Assembly: GCA_035276605.1 (NCBI GenBank)
Contig: DATELN010000015.1
Span: 1 to 37,699, forward strand
Reading direction: 5' to 3'
Origin: GCA-003244245 sp035276605
GTDB taxonomy: Bacteria; Actinomycetota; Actinomycetes; Mycobacteriales; Pseudonocardiaceae
DNA length: 37,699 bases
The notes beneath the pieces were generated by a model. That model searched no databases, was not told the DNA's origin, and saw only the letters and a list, made by a program, of their open reading frames with translations. Positions within the stretch are counted from its first letter, which is position 1, and each line of letters opens with the position of its first letter. A program made the translations under genes and the position numbers. Below are positions 32,160 to 37,699 of the stretch, piece by piece.

Positions 32160-32410
32160 CCGGTCCGGTGCTCGCTCCGCTGCGGGCGGCCAGCCCGGGC
32201 GGCGCGCATAGTCCGGCGGTGGAGGTAGTCAAAGACCTGTTCGAGATCGCGATAGCCGCCCGCAGTCGGGCTGGCACCCGGGCATCTGCCAGGTGATGTC
32301 CTCGCTTAGAAGCGCCCGCAGCTCGGTGTCCGGTCCGCCAGCGTAGAAGCTGCTCTGCGCGTGATGGAAGCGACAAACAGGCTGACTGCCGCCCGGACGG
32401 TCCGTCCGGT
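32160..32410 (-). pseudogene. Frameshifted SnoaL-like (NTF2-fold) pseudogene
   Basis: On the minus strand, one frame gives FHHAQSSFYAGGPDTELRA followed by LLSEDITWQMPG, the usual N-terminal pattern of SnoaL-like/NTF2-like proteins. After the W-x-x-PG segment the homology moves to another frame, which reads SPTAGGYRDLEQVFDYLHRR, the expected continuation. So a short insertion or deletion lies near 32285-32295. The part beyond is degenerate and no good start codon with ribosome site is visible upstream. Functional relatives are about 120-140 residues. It stands between the lipid-kinase gene and padR. Confidence 0.6.
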
Positions 32411-32433
32411 GCCTATCGTCGCTGCGGTTGCAT

Positions 32434-32464
32434 CGCGATATATCGGTTGATATCGTGATACTGT
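32434..32464 (+). promoter_or_regulatory. AT-rich palindromic region upstream of padR (probable operator)
   Basis: The perfect palindrome CGATATATCG (32436-32445) is followed by TTGATATCGTGATA (32447-32460) with a second GATATC palindrome. PadR proteins often bind such ATATATCG/GATATC-type repeats in their own promoters, so autoregulation is likely. AAAGGAG at about 32473-32479 is the ribosome site. Confidence 0.55.
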
Positions 32465-32486
32465 CTTTACAGAAAGGAGTGCAACG

Positions 32487-33050
32487 ATGCACAATGAACG
32501 AAGACACAGCGGCAGGAGCCGCTTCCCGAGTCGAGACCGTTCCCTTCGTGGTGAGCGACGCGGCCGCAGCCGGGTCCAGCGTGGCGATGTCCGCGCTGCC
32601 ACCCTGATCCTGCTAGCCGAACAACCAATGCACGGCTATCAGCTGATGCAGGCCATGACCGAACGCACCGGCGGGGCGTGGCAACCCAGTCCGGGAGCGA
32701 TCTACCCGACCATCGCTCAACTGGAAGATGAGGGACTAGTCACCGTCGAAGTCGAGGGTGGACGCAAGCTTGTGTCACTCACCGATGCCGGACGCGCATA
32801 CCTGGACGATCCAGCTCACGGCGTGACCGATCCGTTCGCGGCGATCACCGCGTCCGATGCCCAGGCGCCCAGCCTGCGGACCGCGATCGCCGAGGTGCAC
32901 AGTGCGGCCAGGGCAGTTGCCGTCAACGGTACGCGTGCCCAGGTCGCTGCGGCTCAGTCCGTCCTAGCCGATGCGCGGCGGGCGCTCTACCTGATCCTCG
33001 CTGAGGGTCCCGAACCGTCGAACGCAGGCACCGGAAATGATCCATCGTAA
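32487..33050 (+). CDS. PadR-family transcriptional regulator
   Basis: A 187-residue regulator. The N-terminal 35 residues are Arg/Ser-rich and disordered, ending with RGDVRAATL, followed by the PadR winged helix: LILLAEQPMHGYQLMQAMTERTGGAWQPSPGAIYPTIAQLEDEGLVTVE and the wing GGRKLVSLTDAGRAYL. The rest is a C-terminal dimerisation helix region (PSLRTAIAEVHSAARAVAVNG). AAAGGAG before ATG 32487 gives strong initiation. No membrane transporter or enzyme gene, the usual PadR target, lies next to it in this window, so its regulon is unclear. An AT-rich palindrome upstream is probably its operator. Confidence 0.92.
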   Translation: MHNERRHSGRSRFPSRDRSLRGERRGRSRVQRGDVRAATLILLAEQPMHGYQLMQAMTERTGGAWQPSPGAIYPTIAQLEDEGLVTVEVEGGRKLVSLTDAGRAYLDDPAHGVTDPFAAITASDAQAPSLRTAIAEVHSAARAVAVNGTRAQVAAAQSVLADARRALYLILAEGPEPSNAGTGNDPS

Positions 33051-33145
33051 GTTCCGTGCTGGGTTGGTAGTGGTTGAGAGCTGACCGCAGGCCGGTTGGC
33101 GGTACTTGAAGGGCAACCAACCGAGAGGTGTGACAGCCTGGGCGG

Positions 33146-35854
33146 GTGGCCAAGACTCCCGCCGAGGCATACGCAGCCGCCCGCCGGCGGGTCGCCCTAC
33201 CAGCCCTTGCCGAGTTCGCCGGCGGCCTGAGCTTCGAGCTGGACCCTTTTCAACACGCGGCATGCGATGCGCTGGAGGAGGGTCACGGCGTACTGGTGTG
33301 CGCACCTACCGGAGCCGGTAAGACCGTGGTTGGCGAGTTCGCCGTGCATCTGGCGCTGGCCCAGGGCCGCAAGTGTTTCTACACAACACCGATCAAGGCG
33401 CTGTCCAACCAGAAACACGCCGACCTGGTGGTCCGCCATGGCGCGGACGCCGTCGGCCTGCTCACCGGTGACACCTCAATCAACGGCTCCGCGCCGGTCG
33501 TCGTGATGACCACCGAAGTGCTGCGCAACATGCTCTACGCCGGATCGGTCACCCTCGACGGGCTGGCCTTCGTTGTGATGGACGAGATCCACTACCTCGC
33601 CGACCGGTTCCGCGGCGCGGTCTGGGAAGAAGTCATTCTCAACCTGCCCGACAGCGTCCGGGTTATTGGCCTGTCCGCCACGGTGAGCAACGCCGAAGAG
33701 TTCGGCGAGTGGCTCGTCGACGTGCGCGGCGACACTGCCGTGGTGGTCGACGAGCACCGCCCAGTGCCGCTGTGGCAGCACATGATGGTCGGCTCGCGGA
33801 TGTTCGACCTGTTCGCCGAGAAAACCAGTAGTGACCGGCTCACCGTCGAGCCGCACCTAGTCCAACGCGTGCAGGACGTGGAGCGCCGTAGCGGCTGGGA
33901 TCGGCGGCAGCGAAACGGGGGATTCCGGTTCCGGCCACCAACCCGAGTGGACGTGGTCGCGCGGCTGGATCGCGACGGTCTGCTGCCGGCGATCACGTTC
34001 ATCTTCAGCCGAGCCGGTTGCGAGGCTGCGGTGAACCAGTGTGTCCGCAGCGGGCTGCGGCTGACCACCCCCGAGGAGGCTGAGGAGATCCACCGGGTGG
34101 TGGACACCCGCACTGCCGACCTGCCCGAAGGTGATCTGGGAGTGCTCGGTTTCTGGGAGTGGCGGGAGGCGTTGGAGCGAGGGGTCGCGGCTCACCATGC
34201 CGGGATGCTGCCCGCTTTCAAGGAGACCGTGGAGGATTTGTTCGTTCGTGGGTTGGTCAAGGCGGTGTTTGCTACCGAGACCCTCGCGCTGGGGATCAAC
34301 ATGCCGGCTCGCACGGTGGTGCTGGAACGGTTGATCAAGTTCAACGGTGAGGCCCATGTGGATCTAACCCCCGGTGAGTACACCCAACTCACCGGGCGCG
34401 CCGGGCGCCGTGGCATCGACATCGAGGGCCACGCCGTCGTGATCTGGCAGCCCGGCGTGGACCCGGCGCAGGTGGCCGGGTTGGCGTCGACACGCACTTA
34501 TCCGCTGCGCAGCTCATTTCGGCCCGGCTACAACATGGCCGTCAACCTGGTCGACCGGGTCGGGGTAGCCGCTGGGCGGGCACTGCTCGAGCGATCCTTC
34601 GCCCAGTTCCAGGCGGATCGTTCGGTGGTGGGCCTGGCTCGACGGATCGACCGCAACGTCGAAGCTCTCGCGGGCTATGCCGAGGCGATGACTTGTCACC
34701 TGGGGGACTTCGCCGAGTACGCCCGGTTGCGCAGGCAGATCTCCGAGCGGGAGCGGGCGTTGGCGCGCAGCAGTGGTGCGGTGCGGCGTGCCGAGGTGGC
34801 GGCGTCGCTGGCCAAGCTCCAGCGCGGAGACGTCATCGCGGTTCCCGGTGGGCGACGTTCGGGGCTGGCCGTGGTGCTCGACACCGGTGAAGGCCCCGGC
34901 GAGGATCCGCGCCCGATGGTGCTCACCGAGGACCGCTGGGCGGGCCGGCTTTCGATAGCCGACTTTCCGAGCCCGGTGCAGGCACTGGGCCGGATGCGAC
35001 TGCCCAAACGTGTGGAGCACCGGGTTCCCCGGGTACGCCGCGACCTCGCGTCGGCGCTGCGCGAAACTGGCATTACGGCACCGCCTCGGGCTCGGCGCCG
35101 CAGCGAGGCCGCAGACGATGCTGAACTGGCGACGTTGCGCCGCGCGCTGCGGGCGCACCCCTGCCACGGCTGCGATGACCGGGAAGCGCATGCCCGGTGG
35201 GCTGAGCGTTACGACCGGCTAGAACGCGAGACCGAGACGCTGCGCCAGCAGGTCGCGGCTACCACGCATTCGCTGGCCCGGACGTTCGACCGGATTCGGG
35301 CGTTGCTGGCCGAGCGCGGCTATCTGGACGGTGAGCAGCTCACCGAGCACGGTCGCCGGCTGGCCCGATTGTGGTCGGAAAGCGACCTGCTCACCGCGGA
35401 ATGCCTCCGGCGCGGGATCTGGGACGGTCTGCAGCCCGCTGAGCTGGCCGCGGTCGTCTCAGCCTTGGTCTACGAGGCTCGTGGTGACGACGTCACCCCG
35501 CGGGTGCCGTCCGGTCCGGTCAGCGACGCGCTGGTCGCCACCGTGCGGTTGTGGGGTGAGTTGGAGGCCGACGAGCGGCGTCACCGGCTGGAACGTACTC
35601 GCGAACCGGATCTCGGCTTCACCTGGCCAGCGTACCGGTGGGCGCGCGGAGAGTCGCTGTCCGCAGTGCTGGCGGCCGCGCAGGGAAACGCTGCTGAGCT
35701 ATCGGCTGGAGACTTCGTCCGGTGGTGCCGGCAACTGGTGGACCTGCTCGACCAGGTGCGCACTGTTGCGGGAGAGGACTCCGGAGTGGGACTCGCGGCG
35801 GCCAGCGCAGTTCGCGCCCTACGCCGAGGCGTAGTTGCGCTAGGTACGGGATGA
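33146..35854 (+). CDS. helY: Superfamily 2 helicase HelY (Ski2/Mtr4-like)
   Basis: A 902-residue DEAD/DEAH-like helicase matching Rv2092c (906 residues). Motifs in order: Walker A APTGAGKT (53-60), TPIKALSNQK, MTTEVLRNML, Walker B DEIH (about 145-148), GLSATVSN (motif III), FIFSRAGCE, HHAGMLPAFKE, and QLTGRAGRRGID (motif VI). The C-terminal part contains the DSHCT-like domain with the CHGCDDREAH zinc-type motif. The enzyme is thought to unwind RNA or RNA-DNA duplexes. It is transcribed alone here; a CAGCCT hexamer 6 nt before GTG 33146 is a weak promoter match. Its 3' end overlaps a tRNA-like sequence by 7 nt. Confidence 0.95.
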   Translation: MAKTPAEAYAAARRRVALPALAEFAGGLSFELDPFQHAACDALEEGHGVLVCAPTGAGKTVVGEFAVHLALAQGRKCFYTTPIKALSNQKHADLVVRHGADAVGLLTGDTSINGSAPVVVMTTEVLRNMLYAGSVTLDGLAFVVMDEIHYLADRFRGAVWEEVILNLPDSVRVIGLSATVSNAEEFGEWLVDVRGDTAVVVDEHRPVPLWQHMMVGSRMFDLFAEKTSSDRLTVEPHLVQRVQDVERRSGWDRRQRNGGFRFRPPTRVDVVARLDRDGLLPAITFIFSRAGCEAAVNQCVRSGLRLTTPEEAEEIHRVVDTRTADLPEGDLGVLGFWEWREALERGVAAHHAGMLPAFKETVEDLFVRGLVKAVFATETLALGINMPARTVVLERLIKFNGEAHVDLTPGEYTQLTGRAGRRGIDIEGHAVVIWQPGVDPAQVAGLASTRTYPLRSSFRPGYNMAVNLVDRVGVAAGRALLERSFAQFQADRSVVGLARRIDRNVEALAGYAEAMTCHLGDFAEYARLRRQISERERALARSSGAVRRAEVAASLAKLQRGDVIAVPGGRRSGLAVVLDTGEGPGEDPRPMVLTEDRWAGRLSIADFPSPVQALGRMRLPKRVEHRVPRVRRDLASALRETGITAPPRARRRSEAADDAELATLRRALRAHPCHGCDDREAHARWAERYDRLERETETLRQQVAATTHSLARTFDRIRALLAERGYLDGEQLTEHGRRLARLWSESDLLTAECLRRGIWDGLQPAELAAVVSALVYEARGDDVTPRVPSGPVSDALVATVRLWGELEADERRHRLERTREPDLGFTWPAYRWARGESLSAVLAAAQGNAAELSAGDFVRWCRQLVDLLDQVRTVAGEDSGVGLAAASAVRALRRGVVALGTG

Positions 35855-35911
35855 TCCGTTGGTATAAAGGCAGACGACTCATAACTCGTCGAGTCGACCA
35901 CCGCCATCCCG
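35848..35911 (+). other. tRNA-Met-like remnant downstream of helY
   Basis: From 35848 the sequence has GGGATG, complementary to CATCCC at 35905-35910, a D-loop-like GTTGGTATAAAGGC, and a 5-bp stem GACGA/TCGTC around CTCATAAC, which contains the Met anticodon CAT with an 8-nt instead of a 7-nt loop. About 8 bases of the T-arm are missing, so it cannot be a working tRNA. It may be a decayed phage-type tRNA or a chance match. The rest of the gap to 36056 shows no gene. Confidence 0.3.
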
Positions 35912-36044
35912 GCTAACCGACATGACCGTGCCGCCTAAGTAATTGGAGCAATCCATCCAGTAACGCCGTCGGTGACTACTGCTGTGCGGATTATCGGCTG
36001 CCTCACCGAATTCCTGACGGCGCCCACAGCACGACGAACAACGA

Positions 36045-36050
36045 TAGGCA
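36045..36050 (+). promoter_or_regulatory. Possible -10 element (TAGGCA) of the P-loop ATPase gene
   Basis: TAGGCA lies 6 nt before ATG 36057. It departs from TANNNT in the last base, so it is weaker than the others in this window. Confidence 0.3.
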
Positions 36051-36056
36051 AAGCCC

Positions 36057-36644
36057 ATGCTCAAGCGTTACATCCTGACCGGCGCGCCCGGCGGCGGGAA
36101 GACCGCGCTGGCACATGCACTGCGCCAGCGCGGCTACTACGTGGTTGAGGAGGCCGCGACTGACGTAATCACCACCCAACAAGCACAGGGCGTGGAGGAG
36201 CCGTGGCAGCGAACCGACTTCCTGGAATCGATCACCCGACTTCAGCGCCAGCGGCAGATCGCGCCTGTGCGCGCCACTGTCGACACGCAGATCTATGACC
36301 GTTCACCGCTATGCACGCTGGCGTTGGCCCGGTACCTACGCCGTCCGGTCCCACTATTGCTGACCGAGGAGGTGACCAGACTGATCAACGAACAGATCTA
36401 CGAGCGCAGCGTGTTCCTCGTCCAACCTCTAGGCTTCATCACAGTGACCGCGGCACGCCGGATCAGCTACCAGGACTCGATGCACTTCCACCAGGTGCAC
36501 GCGGCGATCTACCGCGAACACGGCTTCGAACTCGTTGACGTGCCGGCCGCCCCCGTCGCCGAGCGGGCAGCCCTCGTCGACCAGCTCATCACCTCGACAG
36601 CACGATGGGAGGGACTAGTATCGTCTCGCTGCAACGCGCTCTGA
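36057..36644 (+). CDS. P-loop ATPase/kinase (AAA_28, NadR-like)
   Basis: A 195-residue single-domain P-loop protein. Walker A GAPGGGKT is at 9-16, next to YILT; EEAATDVI (about 41-48) and TQIYDRSPLCTLALARYL are typical of the AAA_28 group (NadR kinase-like NTPases), in which DR and nearby acidic residues bind substrate. The first 40 residues resemble nucleotide or nucleoside kinases, but no specific substrate can be named. Its last 40 nt overlap the start of the lipoprotein gene. It has no counterpart here in M. tuberculosis, so it appears to be accessory. Confidence 0.75.
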   Translation: MLKRYILTGAPGGGKTALAHALRQRGYYVVEEAATDVITTQQAQGVEEPWQRTDFLESITRLQRQRQIAPVRATVDTQIYDRSPLCTLALARYLRRPVPLLLTEEVTRLINEQIYERSVFLVQPLGFITVTAARRISYQDSMHFHQVHAAIYREHGFELVDVPAAPVAERAALVDQLITSTARWEGLVSSRCNAL

Positions 36645-37384
36645 CCCTAGCAATTCTCGTCTTGTTCGCCGTCAGTGCCTGCACGGCAACCCCGTCAATA
36701 AACAACGGCGACCAAAACCTCGGGATGCGGGCGGTGGGCGCCGCGTTGCCTTCGGGGCAGGAGTGCGCCGCACAAATCGAGCGTGATCAGCCCCAGCGTG
36801 ATCGAACAGAGCTAAGGCCGGAGAACACGCAGGCTAACCGGTTCGTACCGGACCGAGTCGTGATGCCGGTCTGGGATGACTTCACCAAGCAAGCCAACCA
36901 AAAGTTGGTGCCCCGTATCGACGGCAAGTTCACCGGCACCACGGGTGAAATCCTCGCCTGGGGCGCTTGCAAGTGGGGCATGGATGCGGATTTGTTCAGG
37001 GCAGTGGCCGTGCAAGAAAGCGATTGGCGGCAGAGCACCGTTTCCGACTACTCAAACAATTCCCGCAACTGCGTGGACGGCGACAGCCCTCCCTGCCCGA
37101 CCAGTTTCGGGATCATGCAACTGAAGCACATCTACCTGCCTGGCTCGTATCCGCTATCACAGCAAAGCACCGCGTTCAACGTCGACTATTACGGCGCCCG
37201 TATCCGGGCCTGCTACGAAGGTTGGGTCAGCTACCTAAGCGGCGACTACGGCCCCGGCGACATCTGGCACTGTGTGGGATGGCACTGGTCAGGCCACTGG
37301 AAAGACGCCGGATCGGAGCGTTACATCAAGCGGGTCCAGCGTTACCTCGACAGCAAACCCTGGTTGGATTGGGCCGACCGCTGA
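36605..37384 (+). CDS. Transglycosylase SLT-like lipoprotein
   Basis: A 259-residue exported protein. A signal peptide (RALTLAILVLFAVSAC) ends in a lipobox with the modified cysteine C26. The mature protein holds a lysozyme-like domain: AVQESDWRQ with the candidate catalytic Glu138, SFGIMQLKH (the typical GxMQ), and CYEGWVSYLSGDYGPGDIWHCVGWHWSGHW. Family members cut peptidoglycan, so a cell-wall role is inferred. ATG 36605 is the only ordinary start; the ribosome-like GGGAGGG lies just after it, which is unusual. It overlaps the upstream ATPase gene by 40 nt and converges with the small secreted peptide gene, whose stop is 6 nt away. Confidence 0.85.
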   Translation: MGGTSIVSLQRALTLAILVLFAVSACTATPSINNGDQNLGMRAVGAALPSGQECAAQIERDQPQRDRTELRPENTQANRFVPDRVVMPVWDDFTKQANQKLVPRIDGKFTGTTGEILAWGACKWGMDADLFRAVAVQESDWRQSTVSDYSNNSRNCVDGDSPPCPTSFGIMQLKHIYLPGSYPLSQQSTAFNVDYYGARIRACYEGWVSYLSGDYGPGDIWHCVGWHWSGHWKDAGSERYIKRVQRYLDSKPWLDWADR

Positions 37385-37389
37385 CGGAG

Positions 37390-37545
37390 CTAGGCCAGCA
37401 GACCTGGGCAGACCCCCGGTTTATCTGGGCACCCGGGCCCTGCCATTGCCGCTGGCGTGGCTACCAGGGTAAAGACACCCGCCAGCACGATTGTGGCAAC
37501 CACCCGCACGCAGCGGTGGCGGGCTGGCTGCCCCTGGGTGCTCAT
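37390..37545 (-). CDS. Small secreted peptide (51 residues)
   Basis: A 51-residue minus-strand gene. GAGGGG at 37554-37559 lies 8 nt before ATG 37545. The product has a basic N-terminus (RHRCVRVV), a hydrophobic core (ATIVLAGVFTLVA), and an Ala-x-Ala site (PAAMA), so a signal peptidase would leave a 16-residue peptide GPGCPDKPGVCPGLLA with two cysteines seven apart. It might be a secreted signalling or antimicrobial peptide or an envelope component; nothing more specific can be said. No lipobox cysteine is at the cleavage point. It converges with the lipoprotein gene, with 5 nt between the two stop codons. Confidence 0.7.
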   Translation of the reverse strand: MSTQGQPARHRCVRVVATIVLAGVFTLVATPAAMAGPGCPDKPGVCPGLLA

Positions 37546-37699
37546 TGTGGTATCCCCTCAGTGTCTGCACGGCCTGGGGTGACCGCTCGATCTGCTGCCA
37601 CCGTTGCACGGGTTCTCGCTGGAGACAACCGCTACACCGGATTGGCGTGAGTGCCAGCGGGAACCCAGGCAACACGATCGTTCCCGTCATGGAGACATA
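37546..37699. other. Right-edge region upstream of the small secreted peptide gene
   Basis: About 150 bases without a supported gene, containing the ribosome site of the secreted peptide. The last 12 bases (CATGGAGACATA) match the start of the inverted repeat after hisG. Confidence 0.4.

Noticed and set aside
36967..37650. Plus-strand frame of 227 codons at the right end
   Set aside because: Frame shifted relative to the lipoprotein gene and across the secreted-peptide gene; Arg/Leu/Pro-rich without motifs.
1..37699. CRISPR arrays, insertion sequences, integrases or transposases
   Set aside because: No regularly spaced direct repeats and no recombinase motifs were seen in any supported reading frame.

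Overview
The window is chromosomal DNA from a high-GC actinobacterium that makes mycothiol and carries the Pup-proteasome system. It holds mshC, metH, hisE-hisG, trmI, mpa, dop, pup, prcB-prcA, pafA, pafB-pafC, tatA-tatC and helY in nearly the same order as the Rv2130c-Rv2092c region of Mycobacterium tuberculosis. Extra genes between them (a PAP2/lipid-kinase fusion, a DUF1772/AraC pair, a SHOCT protein, a YceI protein), and the divergence of the Mpa N-terminus, point to a non-mycobacterial relative, probably Pseudonocardiales. That placement is inference; genus and species cannot be read from this window.

Left part (1-9.3 kb): the edge cuts a minus-strand gene for a Gly/Asn-rich protein with a short leader-like N-terminus. 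It is divergent from a two-gene module of a MoxR/ChlI-type AAA+ ATPase and a VWA-domain partner (homologues of Rv0958/Rv0959). Then follow mshC (mycothiol ligase), a coupled alkaline-phosphatase-superfamily gene, a chromosomal AAC(2')-I-type aminoglycoside acetyltransferase, a PLP-dependent threonine/serine dehydratase-like gene, and a PAC2-family gene on the opposite strand.

Middle (9.4-16 kb): metH, hisE-hisG, a RecB-like nuclease gene (minus strand) and trmI. The Pup-proteasome locus spans 16.1-29.6 kb: mpa (proteasomal ATPase), then an accessory block of four genes, then dop-pup-prcB-prcA, a PAP2/diacylglycerol-kinase fusion (minus strand), pafA (Pup ligase), and the WYL regulators pafB-pafC. 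Dop deamidates the Gly-Gly-Gln end of Pup, PafA ligates Pup to substrates, and Mpa unfolds tagged proteins into the PrcAB chamber. A small membrane-protein gene, tatA and tatC follow closely downstream.

Right part (31-37.7 kb): a second diacylglycerol-kinase-like gene, a frameshifted SnoaL-like pseudogene, a padR regulator with a palindromic AT-rich upstream region, helY, and then accessory-looking DNA: a tRNA-like remnant, a P-loop ATPase/kinase, a transglycosylase-like lipoprotein, and an unlisted 51-residue secreted peptide on the minus strand.

Two features recur through the window. About a dozen genes have a TANNNT hexamer 6-8 nt before the start codon, which suggests leaderless transcripts. 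Several gene ends carry long, near-perfect hairpins, two of which share an outer TCGTGAGTG/CACTCACGA stem.
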